From NCBI GenBank assembly GCA_905480285.1, contig CAJQPT010000136.1, positions 1 through 64,000 of the forward strand: a DNA stretch of 64,000 nucleotides. Direction: 5' to 3'. The translations under genes were made by a program, and so were the position numbers. Positions 9,045 to 17,096 of this stretch are shown here, piece by piece. Below the pieces are notes generated by a model. That model was given only the letters and a program-made list of their open reading frames with translations. It was not told the DNA's origin and did not search any database. The DNA comes from an uncultured bacterium (GTDB lineage: Bacteria > Planctomycetota > UBA1135 > GCA-002686595). Positions within the stretch are counted from its first letter, which is position 1. Each line of letters opens with the position of its first letter.

Positions 9045-9866
9045 TCAGAAGACCGCGCCCGCGGTGATCCAATCGCGGATCACGGTGACATCGCCTGCGA
9101 AGGTGCCGCCGAAGGGCATCTGGGACCCGCAGGAGGGCGTCGGATTCGCGAGCTTGTCGTAGAGCAGGCTGTTCTGGAAGTCCCCGGGGATCACGTAGAT
9201 GCTGCCCTGGCAGTTGAAGCTCGTTGAAGCCGCGTTCACCAGCGAGGCATAGGCGGAGGCCGCGTCCTGTCCCATGTTCAGGCCACCGAACGAACCGTGG
9301 CAGATGACGCACTCCGGAGCGTTGATGTTCGGCTGCGTGAGCATCGGGTAGATGTCCTGGCTGAACGTCGGGCCAGCGCTGTCGAACGTGAGCTCGAGGC
9401 CGGGGCTGAAGTTGGAGGTGACCGAGCCCCCCGCCGCGTCCCGGTGCCAGAACTGGAAATTCACCGTATCCCCCGGGAGCGCCGCATAGTTGCCCGTTGG
9501 CGAGGGCAGCGCCGTGACGTCAATGCTCAGGCTGACCGAGCCCGTCGAACCGGATGAGACGATGTTGCCGGCGTAGCGGCCGATGTTCCCCGAGATGCAG
9601 AGATTGCCCGATGAGCCGCCGGGGCCCGGGATGAAGGCCTGCGTCTGGCTGGTTACGAAGTAGCCAAAGGCGTTGAGCGGCAGCGAGCTGCACGCGAGCG
9701 TCACATCGTTGAGCGCCACATCGGTACTCCCTGTGGCCGAGATGACGGAGGGCCCGCCTGTGGAGTTCGAGTTGGCGGAGCAGTACGAGCTTCCGATCTG
9801 GGCAGAGGCGGAGCCGGCCAGGGCGAGCAGCGCGAGCGCAGTGGTGGAGAACGCGGTGGCGGTCAT
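9045..9866 (-). CDS. Secreted SYC-module protein with CxxCH haem-binding domain
   Basis: A 273-residue exported protein. The ATG at 9866 opens a signal peptide (MTATAFSTTALALLALAG, then SASAQ). Residues about 28-165 form the module that starts SYCSANSNSTGG and also contains GSSGNLCISGNIGRY and GDTVNFQFWHRD. The same module ends the protein at 119-2305. The C-terminal part (about 170-273) contains ECVICHGSF, a single CxxCH haem site, a later QMPFGG that may supply the Met ligand, and DWITAGAVF at the end. That layout fits the cytochrome-c-like domain common in planctomycete surface proteins. The carrier module N-terminal to a haem domain suggests an anchored or surface electron-transfer role, which is inference. 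Confidence 0.8.
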   Translation of the reverse strand: MTATAFSTTALALLALAGSASAQIGSSYCSANSNSTGGPSVISATGSTDVALNDVTLACSSLPLNAFGYFVTSQTQAFIPGPGGSSGNLCISGNIGRYAGNIVSSGSTGSVSLSIDVTALPSPTGNYAALPGDTVNFQFWHRDAAGGSVTSNFSPGLELTFDSAGPTFSQDIYPMLTQPNINAPECVICHGSFGGLNMGQDAASAYASLVNAASTSFNCQGSIYVIPGDFQNSLLYDKLANPTPSCGSQMPFGGTFAGDVTVIRDWITAGAVF

Positions 9867-10011
9867 ATGAGTCAATGCGGGTAGTAGCGTGAACGGCGAT
9901 GGGGCGCCCTGTGAGACGAAGCGGCAGGCGACCCGGTTCCATGGCGACCGAGCGAGCTTCCAAAGAATAGCCCGCTGGATCGGCCACGGCACCGCAGGTT
10001 GAACCTGCGTC

Positions 10012-12390
10012 TCAGACCGCGACTTCGGACCGCAAGCGAGAGGCCACCATGGGCCTCCGCGAGGATCCAGAGCGTGCAAAGCGCCACACCCCGAGCAGAG
10101 CGAGCGCAAGGAGGACCCCAGCCGCGGACGCTGTGATCTTCGCGCGAGACAGCGCTGCGGAGGCGACGGCCCCCCGACTCGCCGCCCGATCCACCTCGAT
10201 CACCAGCCGCTCGAGGGTGCCCTCAGCGAGCCGCCCCATGCCCTCAGCGCTCGCGGCTGCTTGTAGATCGCGGAGCCTGGCCCCGGCGAGCCTGTCAGCG
10301 CCCACCACGAGCGCCAGGTCGACCACAAGGCCCAGGAGCGCGAGATCTGCGCCGTGTTCCGCCATGGCAACCTCGGCCGCCTCAAGGGCGCCCTGGGGAT
10401 CGCCACCAGCCCAGACGAGGTACGCACGGAGATAGGCGGCGGAGACAGGGTCCGCCACCACCTCGGCAGCCTCCGACGCCCCCAGGAGGTCGCCCTTCCT
10501 CGCCAAAGAGGTGGATGCGGCGATCCGGCTGGCGTCCTCTGGCCTCGCGGCGGCCACCGCCAGCCTGACCGGCGCCTCGCCGCGCCGATTGAGCGCCTCG
10601 ACCCTGGCCTCCGCCGCCGCGATCGAGCGCGCCTGGAGGGCCTCCAGATTCGACCGCTGGTCGCGAAGCTCGGACGTCGTCATCCCCGGCGCCACCACCT
10701 GCCAGGCGCCCTCAAGCTCCAGCGGGGGGAGCAAATCGCCCAGCCCGCCGATCAGGGGAGCCCCCAAGGACCCGAAGGGCCGCGTCGCCGGAGTCGGCAC
10801 GTCGCCGCCGCGTCGTGCGTGGAGGGTGAGATTCCGGGAGAACGGCACCCTGAAGATCGAGACCGGCGCCCCGAAGGCCTCCACGATCGCGCCAGCGATC
10901 CCCTGCACGACCGGGTCGTCCACGCCGAACCCTCCGACGTTCACGGTGAGCCAGCCGCCATCCCGAAGCCGATGATGGATCAGCTCGAAGGCCTCGATGC
11001 TCGCGAGGTGAGGAGGCACCTCCATGTTGTTGGCGTAGGCATCGACGATGACTTGATCGTAGGAGCCGGTCTCGAGCACGAGGGCAACTCGCCCGTCCAG
11101 CCCGCCCACCACGGTCCGCCCCGGGCTCGTCGTGTCGAGCTCGAAGTGCTCCACCGCGAGCTCCACCACGGTGGGATCCAGCTCGACGCCCGTCACGGCG
11201 AGGTTGGTCTCGGGGGCGATGATGCCCTCGAGGACACGGACCGCTGAACCACCACCAAGGCCGACAATGAAGACGGCCCAATCCGAGGGGGGCGCGCCCT
11301 GTTCCCGCGTCGACCACCCGTAAGGAAGCGCGAAGTGGTTGTAGTAGAAGCCCCCGGGGAGGAGGCCCGGGTTGGGCGCCCAGACGCTCTGGAACGAGTC
11401 GAGGCTCTCGTTGACCTGCAGCTTGCGCAGCCTGGCGTCGCCCTCCCCCGTCTCGGTGACCCGAAGACTCTGGTAGGCCGATTCGGCCTGTGCCAGCGTC
11501 AGCTCACCAGGGGCACCGGGGGCCCTGGTTGCCCCGGAGACCGCAGACGCCGTCGCGGTCGCGCCGAAGGCAAGCACGAGGCCGACCAGCCCCCCTGCCC
11601 CGCGGGCCTCTGCGGAGCGCCGAGCCGTCGAGCGCACCACCAGACCGCACGTGAAGAGCACAAGACCCGCGGTCAGGAACGTCCACGTCGTCCCCAGCAC
11701 AGGCACGAACAGGTGGGTGGTCCCGAAGGTGCCGCCAAGGCTCCCCAGCGTCGAGGCGGCCAGCACATGCCCGCCCGCGTGTCCTGCGGCGTCGCCGCGC
11801 TGGCGCTGGAGGCTCTCCACCGCGAGCGGGCACGCGCATCCAAGGCATGCCGCAATGGGGAGGAACAGCACGAGCGCTGATGCGAGGCTGCCCCACACGA
11901 GCAACCTGGAGGCTCCGGCCAGCGCGACCCCGTCCGGCATGAAGAGGCCAGCGACCACCGGTGTCATGGCCGGGAGGGTCGCAGCGAGCATCGAGCCCAG
12001 CAGCAGCACGGCACCCAGGCGAGCCAGAGGAGTGGGCCCGCTGGCGAAGCGGGCTCCCAGGGTGTAGCCGACGGCGAGCGCCGCGAGCACGACGCCGATG
12101 ACGTTGGTCCAAACGCTGCTGGAGGCGCCGAACCAGGGGGCCAGGAGCCTCACGGCGCCCAGCTCGACCACCATGGTGGCGCCCCCGGCGAGGGCCACCA
12201 CCAGGAGCAGGGCGACGGGAGTCATCCCCCGGCGCGCGCCGGCATTCATGTCGCCGTCGACGGAGCCTTCAGCGGAGCCTTCAGCGAAGCCTTCAACGGA
12301 GCCTTCAACGGAGCCGTCAACACCTGGGCCGACGCCCCCCACCGGAGCGGCGTCAGCGAGTGCGTCAACCTCTGCAGGTTCGGGGGCCAT
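10012..12390 (-). CDS. Membrane protein with spermidine-synthase-like methyltransferase domain
   Basis: A 792-residue protein of the fused transporter/spermidine-synthase-like type. After a low-complexity N-terminus of about 50 residues (built by a 12-bp repeat), the first half is several membrane segments starting TPVALLLVVALAGG and including RLLAPWFGASSSVWTN, a typical family phrase. The middle has a Rossmann fold: FIVGLGGGSAVRVL binds the nucleotide part of the substrate, VELDPTVVELA supplies the acidic residue, and VDAYANNMEVPPHL aligns with the catalytic loop. The C-terminal part is helical and ends with one more membrane segment near ASAAGVLLALALLG. True polyamine synthesis is unproven for this class. 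AAGGAG lies 4 nt before the ATG. The gene lies 12 nt behind the hydrolase-like gene, so they are probably co-transcribed. Confidence 0.8.
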   Translation of the reverse strand: MAPEPAEVDALADAAPVGGVGPGVDGSVEGSVEGFAEGSAEGSVDGDMNAGARRGMTPVALLLVVALAGGATMVVELGAVRLLAPWFGASSSVWTNVIGVVLAALAVGYTLGARFASGPTPLARLGAVLLLGSMLAATLPAMTPVVAGLFMPDGVALAGASRLLVWGSLASALVLFLPIAACLGCACPLAVESLQRQRGDAAGHAGGHVLAASTLGSLGGTFGTTHLFVPVLGTTWTFLTAGLVLFTCGLVVRSTARRSAEARGAGGLVGLVLAFGATATASAVSGATRAPGAPGELTLAQAESAYQSLRVTETGEGDARLRKLQVNESLDSFQSVWAPNPGLLPGGFYYNHFALPYGWSTREQGAPPSDWAVFIVGLGGGSAVRVLEGIIAPETNLAVTGVELDPTVVELAVEHFELDTTSPGRTVVGGLDGRVALVLETGSYDQVIVDAYANNMEVPPHLASIEAFELIHHRLRDGGWLTVNVGGFGVDDPVVQGIAGAIVEAFGAPVSIFRVPFSRNLTLHARRGGDVPTPATRPFGSLGAPLIGGLGDLLPPLELEGAWQVVAPGMTTSELRDQRSNLEALQARSIAAAEARVEALNRRGEAPVRLAVAAARPEDASRIAASTSLARKGDLLGASEAAEVVADPVSAAYLRAYLVWAGGDPQGALEAAEVAMAEHGADLALLGLVVDLALVVGADRLAGARLRDLQAAASAEGMGRLAEGTLERLVIEVDRAASRGAVASAALSRAKITASAAGVLLALALLGVWRFARSGSSRRPMVASRLRSEVAV
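12261..12320. repeat. 12-bp tandem repeat, five units, in frame
   Basis: Five direct units with consensus CGGAGCCTTCAR (plus strand) differ by one or two bases each. They lie inside the minus-strand membrane protein gene and encode repeated tetrapeptides of the GSVE/GSAE type just before the first membrane segment. Confidence 0.9.
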
Positions 12391-12402
12391 GGAACTCCTT
12401 GC

Positions 12403-13698
12403 TCAGCCGTCCGACTCGCCGCCACCGGAAAGGTCCGGCAGGTAGTACTGCTTCGACGCCACGAAGACCCGGCCCGGGTCCACCTTGCCGGCGTAGAGCA
12501 TGTCGAGGAAGACCCGGAAGCTGCGCTCAAACTGATCCTCGTAGCGCTTCCCGTTGGCGATCACCACCACCGGCCGGCTCATGTCAACGATGGCGTCGGA
12601 CAGGTAGAGCGTGGCCTCCGTGAGGCCCGTGCCATTGAGCGTGATCGTGTTCTCCTCGCGGTTCACCTCGACGTCAACCCTGACGCCTTCGACGTCCGGC
12701 AGGCGGGGCACCTGCAGCCAGTAGGCGTTGGTCGGGAAGGTCGCCCCCGGAATGAGCGTGAACGAGGTCGGGTAGCTGTTCCGCTTGAGCCCAGCCATCC
12801 ACTCGATGATCCCGCTCTCACCACCGCTGGTGGCCAGGGTGACGCCCGTCAGGCCAGCCTCCTTCGCTCGCTCCTCGAAATCTGTCGCCTTGCTGCCGCC
12901 GCCTGAGATCAGCACGGGAAGGTGCTTGAGATTCTCGACAGGGATACCTTCGCCCGCATCGGCCGCCCAGCAGAACGCGCCGGCGAAGCGGCTGGGGAAC
13001 ATGTTCGCGATCGCGAGCGCGGCCTCTCCGCCAAGCTGGCGTCCGCCAATGAACACGCGATCGAAGTCGATCGCGTAGATCTCAGAGACGTTGCGGAGGG
13101 TGAGCATCACCGCCGTCAGGCCCTCGATCTCGGACCACTTACCCGAGTCCCCGGGCATCTTCGGGCAGGCGATGATCGTGGACTCCCGCAGGGCGCCGTT
13201 CACCCAGTTATTGGTGATGTGGGCCTTGGGGTTCTCGCCCTCCTCTGGGAGGGTGATGATCAGCGGGTACGGGCCGGACTTGGCTCTGTACTTCGCGGGC
13301 GACCAGAGCGCGTACTCCACGGTGCCCCGTGCCCCGTTGTCGACGGTGCGCTCACTCACCTTGCCGGCCCCTCGCTTGGGCTGCTTCCTGTCGAACTTGT
13401 TCGACAGGTAGATCATGGCCCCGAGATCCTCGGGGCTCGCCAGCAGCGTCGTCCCCTTCAGCTTGCGGTTCTTGTCGTTGAGCTTGCCCAGCTCCTCGCG
13501 GATGTCGGCCTTGGCCTCCATCTTGCCCTTGCCGTCAGCGATCGCCTCGTACCAGTCCGACACCTTGCCAGAGACCTTCTTGAGGTCCTTGTCGGTGAGC
13601 AGGCGGTCCGCGGCGGACGAGACGAGGGGCGATGCGGCCGCGGCCACCGCCAGCATGAGGCCGACCGAGGCGGTGCGAAGGAGTTTGTGGTGCTGCAT
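12403..13698 (-). CDS. Secreted alpha/beta-hydrolase-like protein without serine nucleophile
   Basis: A 431-residue exported protein with a signal peptide at residues 1-29 (LMLAVAAAASPLVSSA). A helical, charged region (30-90) is followed by a hydrolase-like fold: PYPLIITLPEEG resembles the oxyanion-side strand, FDRVFIGGRQLGGEAALAIA takes the position of the nucleophile elbow, and FAGAFCWAAD follows as in esterases. In active enzymes the elbow reads GxSxG. Here it reads GRQLG, with Gln where Ser belongs. The C-terminal third has Ig-like strands around VEVNREENTITLNG. I infer a catalytically dead binding protein. It probably shares a transcript with the downstream membrane protein gene. Confidence 0.7.
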   Translation of the reverse strand: MQHHKLLRTASVGLMLAVAAAASPLVSSAADRLLTDKDLKKVSGKVSDWYEAIADGKGKMEAKADIREELGKLNDKNRKLKGTTLLASPEDLGAMIYLSNKFDRKQPKRGAGKVSERTVDNGARGTVEYALWSPAKYRAKSGPYPLIITLPEEGENPKAHITNNWVNGALRESTIIACPKMPGDSGKWSEIEGLTAVMLTLRNVSEIYAIDFDRVFIGGRQLGGEAALAIANMFPSRFAGAFCWAADAGEGIPVENLKHLPVLISGGGSKATDFEERAKEAGLTGVTLATSGGESGIIEWMAGLKRNSYPTSFTLIPGATFPTNAYWLQVPRLPDVEGVRVDVEVNREENTITLNGTGLTEATLYLSDAIVDMSRPVVVIANGKRYEDQFERSFRVFLDMLYAGKVDPGRVFVASKQYYLPDLSGGGESDG

Positions 13699-13841
13699 GA
13701 ACAGGAGACAGATCCGTCAAAGGCGCGGGAGAGAAGAGGCCAGCGCAGCGCTCGCCAAGGCGCGCCGCGGACCCGATGGATTCTAGTGTGCGAGAGGGGG
13801 AGGGGTTTCAGGCCCATTCCACGGAATCGGCGCCCAAGGGC

Positions 13842-14561
13842 TCAACGTCGGCCCCGAAGGGCGGCGAGCGACGCCAGAGCGTGCCCTCGGAGCGCCCATG
13901 GACAGCTCTCCGGCGGGTCCCCGCGGTCCAGCTGGTGCCCGAACAGGCGGGCGGCCTCGAGCGCGTCACCCGCCAGCAGCGCCTTGAGCCCAAGGATCTG
14001 TCCTCCATCGGTGCTCCCCATGACGAGCGCCCGTCCCAGGGAGGCTCGCTCACCGCTCTCATCCCCGAAGCCCGCCGCCAGGATCGCCCGCCGCTGCACG
14101 ACGGCCAGCCGATCCCCTTCGCCGAGTTCGGGCTCGCGGAGAAGCGCCATCAGCAACCCATCCGCAACCGCATACGCGTCGAGGGCGCTTTCGCCCCTCG
14201 CGTCCGCGGGAGCCGACCGACGCAGGGCGCCCTCGGCGCAGAAGGCGCTCCAGACCGCGTTCGCCCGCGAATGCAGCGCCAGCGCCAGGCCGACAGCGGA
14301 GGGCCCATCCCAGGCGTCCATTCGCGCCATGAACTGGTCAAAGCCCTCCTGGAGCAGCGCCGCCTCCTCCTGACCGTCGAGTGCCGGACCCTTCAGGGCG
14401 TCGATCAACTGCTCGATGGCCGCGGGCTCGTCGACACCCCGGCCTGCGCCCGCCTCCTGCCCGACGACAACCGCGCCGGCGGTCAGCGCCCCCGCAACGG
14501 CCACCAGCCCAGCCACCCAAGAGCGCCCACGAGCCACGGGGCCGGTCACCGTCACGCCCAC
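13842..14561 (-). CDS. Hypothetical helical membrane-anchored protein
   Basis: A 239-residue protein that I do not recognise. It starts with GTG at 14561 and overlaps the end of purM by 10 nt, so it is probably translated from the purM transcript. One N-terminal membrane segment or signal (WVAGLVAVAGALTAGAVVVG) is followed by an Ala- and Leu-rich helical body with pairs such as GLALALHSRANAVW and LLAGDALEAARLFG that look like tetratricopeptide-type helices. No catalytic motif is visible. Confidence 0.6.
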   Translation of the reverse strand: MGVTVTGPVARGRSWVAGLVAVAGALTAGAVVVGQEAGAGRGVDEPAAIEQLIDALKGPALDGQEEAALLQEGFDQFMARMDAWDGPSAVGLALALHSRANAVWSAFCAEGALRRSAPADARGESALDAYAVADGLLMALLREPELGEGDRLAVVQRRAILAAGFGDESGERASLGRALVMGSTDGGQILGLKALLAGDALEAARLFGHQLDRGDPPESCPWALRGHALASLAALRGRR

Positions 14562-15601
14562 CGGACGACCCCGGCGTCGCCCGCGGCCTCGACGGTCTGC
14601 CCGATCCGGATGGCCTCCTCGCCCTGGGAGGCGAGGTGCGCCTCAACGGCCTCGAGATCCGCGTCGTCCACGAACAGGACCATGCCAATCCCCATGTTCA
14701 GGGCCTGGTACGCCTCGTCACGGTCGATGCGAGCGGCGTCCACGATCATCTTGAACAGCGGCGGGACCTCCCAGCTCGCAAGGTCAATGACCGCATCGCA
14801 ACTGCCCAGGATTCGCGGCACGTTGTCGATCAGGCCCCCGCCGGTGATGTGGGCGAGGCCCGGCAGCTTGTCCTCCTGCAAGAGCGGCCAGAGCAGCTCA
14901 AGGTAGCTCCTGTGGGGAGCGAGCAAGGCCTCCCCGAGGGTGACCCCGCCGAGGGCTTCGGGGCGGTCCTCCACGGTCAACCCCAGGCGCTCGAAGAGCA
15001 CCTTGCGGGCCAGAGAGTAGCCATTGGTGTGCAGGCCGCTGGACCTGAGCCCGATCAGCGTCTGCCCGGGGCGGACGCGAGAGCCATCCAGCACCTTGTC
15101 GCGGGCCACGGACCCGACGATGAAGCCCACCAGGTCAAAGTCCCCGTCGCCATAGAGCCCCGGCATCTCCGCCGTCTCGCCCCCGAGCAATGCGAGTCCG
15201 TTGTCTCGACAGGCGTCCGCGCAGCCCCGAACCAGGCTCGCGACGACGTCCGGCTCCAAGCGTCCAGTCCCGACGTAGTCGAGGAAGAAGTGAGGCCGGG
15301 CTCCTTGAACGAGAATGTCGTTGATGCAGTGCTGCACGAGGTCTCGACCAACGCTGTCGTGGATCCCGCAGAGCTTGGCCACCTCCAACTTGGTGCCGAC
15401 CCCATCGGCGCTCGCGACGAGGATGTGCCCTCCGCAGTCCACCCGGTCAAGGTCGAAGAGGCCTCCAAAGAGCCCCATGTCAGACAGCACGCCCGGGGTG
15501 AAAGTGGAGCGGACGGCGTCCTTGGCCGCGCCAAGGGCGGCGTCCTGCGCGGCGATATCAACGCCAGCGTCCTTGTAGGTGATCGGTGCGGGTTCGGACA
15601 C
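14552..15601 (-). CDS. purM: Phosphoribosylformylglycinamidine cyclo-ligase
   Basis: PurM closes the imidazole ring: it converts formylglycinamidine ribonucleotide to aminoimidazole ribonucleotide using ATP in purine synthesis. The 349-residue product starts at GTG 15601 (VSEPAPITYKDAGVDI), which matches the usual PurM N-terminus. An ATG 36 codons upstream would add an unrelated tail. Family signatures seen are LVASADGVGTKLEVA, HDSVGRDLVQHCINDILVQG, LALLGGETAEMPG, TNGYSLARKVLFE and HITGGGLIDNVPRIL. The length is normal. It precedes an overlapping hypothetical gene and runs divergently from dxr. purC lies about 37 kb away, so the pathway genes are dispersed. Confidence 0.95.
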   Translation of the reverse strand: MSEPAPITYKDAGVDIAAQDAALGAAKDAVRSTFTPGVLSDMGLFGGLFDLDRVDCGGHILVASADGVGTKLEVAKLCGIHDSVGRDLVQHCINDILVQGARPHFFLDYVGTGRLEPDVVASLVRGCADACRDNGLALLGGETAEMPGLYGDGDFDLVGFIVGSVARDKVLDGSRVRPGQTLIGLRSSGLHTNGYSLARKVLFERLGLTVEDRPEALGGVTLGEALLAPHRSYLELLWPLLQEDKLPGLAHITGGGLIDNVPRILGSCDAVIDLASWEVPPLFKMIVDAARIDRDEAYQALNMGIGMVLFVDDADLEAVEAHLASQGEEAIRIGQTVEAAGDAGVVRWA

Positions 15602-15707
15602 GTGTGGTGCGAAGGCGAGGCGCGGCACAGGGCCGGCGGAGTTCGGGGCGGGACGATGGCCCAGGCGGCCGAGGGGAGCTCGGATCCGGGATCCGCGCTG
15701 AGCGCAC

Positions 15708-15721
15708 AAGATAGTGCTCTC
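15708..15721 (-). promoter_or_regulatory. Candidate -10 promoter element of purM
   Basis: On the minus strand GAGAGCAC runs directly into TATCTT, repeating the GAGAGCACTAT string seen at 4399-4409. No convincing -35 box is visible. Confidence 0.35.
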
Positions 15722-15821
15722 CGCGGCCCCCTCCTACACCCAGATCGCCTCCTCCGATCGGATGGACGAGGATTCACCTCAGGCGCCCGCCCGGCTACTG
15801 CTTTCGGGGTCGCGGTCTGGG

Positions 15822-15827
15822 TATCAT
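15822..15827 (+). promoter_or_regulatory. Candidate -10 box of the dxr operon
   Basis: TATCAT lies about 75 bases before the TTG start of dxr, in otherwise GC-rich sequence. A matching -35 is not clear. Confidence 0.3.
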
Positions 15828-15902
15828 CCAGGCCCGGAAGCGCGCTGACCTCCTCGCGCGACCCCGCCCACGATCACGCCGCTCCCGGATCCCAGAGCCA
15901 CC

Positions 15903-17096
15903 TTGACCAAGCGCCTCCTCGTCCTCGGCAGCACCGGCTCCATCGGGACCCAGACCCTCGACCTGGCCGCTTCGGCGCCGCCGGAGGCCCCCCTGGAGGT
16001 GGTGGGCCTCGCCGCGGCCAGCTCCTGGCAGACCGTCCTTGAGCAGGTACGCGAATATCGCCCCTCCCTCGTGAGCATGGCGGACCCCGAGGCCGCGGCG
16101 AAGCTCCGGGCGGCGTTGGGCCCCGAGGTCGAGGTGCTCGTCGGCGAAGCTGGGCTCCTCGATATGATCGCGCACGCGGACTTCGACGTGGCCATCCACG
16201 GCATCGTCGGAGCTGCCGGCCTCAGACCCTCAGCCGCGGTGCTCGAGCGCGGCAAGACCCTGGGATTGGCGAACAAGGAGTCCATGGTGATCGCTGGCGA
16301 CCTGCTCTTCCAGCTGGCGGAGCGCCATGGAGCCGAGATTGTCCCGGTGGACTCGGAGCACTCCGCGGTCTTCCAGTGCCTGCGGGGCGAACGGCTCGAC
16401 GAGGTCCGGCGCGTCCACCTGACCGCCAGCGGAGGCCCGTTCCGGACGAGGACCCTGGAGGAAATACACGGGGCAACGCCGGAGGAGGCCCTTGCCCACC
16501 CCAACTGGGACATGGGCCCCAGGGTGACGATCGGGTCCGCGACCCTCATGAACAAGGCCCTTGAGGTCATCGAGCTCCACCACCTCTTTCGCCTCCCGGC
16601 AGAGAAGATCCATGTGGTCGTCCATGCCCAGTCCATCGTCCACTCGATGGTCGAGTTCACCGACGGGTCGGTCATGGCCCAGCTCGGCCCGCCCGACATG
16701 CGCGGGCCCATTCACTACGCCATCCATCATCCCGAGCGCGGCACCGCTGACCTCGAAGGCTTCAGCTTCGAACGTTTCGCCCAGCTGACCTTCGAGGAGC
16801 CCGACCTGCAGCGCTTTCCGGCCCTCGGGCTGGGCTTCCGGGTGATCCAGGACGGAGGCACCGCGGGCGCGGTGCTCAATGCGGCAGACGAGATCGCCGT
16901 GGAGGCGTTCCTTGAACGACGGATCTCTCTGGCCCAGTTGGTAGAGGTGTCTGCCGCGGCCCTCGATGCCCGCCCCGCCTCTCAGGGCGCCTCAAGTCTC
17001 GATCAACTGCTCGACGCAGACGACTGGGCCCGGGATTTCGCGCGGGACTATATCGCGAGCCTCTGCGCCGAAGCGACTACCACCAAGACCCCATGA
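15903..17096 (+). CDS. dxr: 1-deoxy-D-xylulose 5-phosphate reductoisomerase
   Basis: Dxr makes 2-C-methyl-D-erythritol 4-phosphate with NADPH, the first committed step of the MEP isoprenoid pathway. The 397-residue product has normal length. The N-terminal GSTGSIGTQTLDL binds NADPH. GLANKESMVIAG, VPVDSEHSAVFQCL, LTASGGPFR and the MNKALEVIE block hold the substrate and metal sites. Translation appears to start at TTG 15903 (TKRLLVLGSTGSIG); no in-frame ATG fits upstream. The TGA stop overlaps the ATG of the protease gene by 4 nt, so dxr and the protease form the usual dxr-rseP pair. Confidence 0.96.
   Translation: MTKRLLVLGSTGSIGTQTLDLAASAPPEAPLEVVGLAAASSWQTVLEQVREYRPSLVSMADPEAAAKLRAALGPEVEVLVGEAGLLDMIAHADFDVAIHGIVGAAGLRPSAAVLERGKTLGLANKESMVIAGDLLFQLAERHGAEIVPVDSEHSAVFQCLRGERLDEVRRVHLTASGGPFRTRTLEEIHGATPEEALAHPNWDMGPRVTIGSATLMNKALEVIELHHLFRLPAEKIHVVVHAQSIVHSMVEFTDGSVMAQLGPPDMRGPIHYAIHHPERGTADLEGFSFERFAQLTFEEPDLQRFPALGLGFRVIQDGGTAGAVLNAADEIAVEAFLERRISLAQLVEVSAAALDARPASQGASSLDQLLDADDWARDFARDYIASLCAEATTTKTP

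Larger units (their letters stand above)
15602..15902. other. Divergent promoter region between purM and dxr
   Basis: About 300 bp with no gene. TATCTT (minus strand, 15708-15713) follows GAGAGCAC and may serve purM with a leader of about 100 nt. TATCAT (plus strand, 15822-15827) may serve dxr with a leader of about 70 nt. No purine riboswitch structure is evident. Confidence 0.45.
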
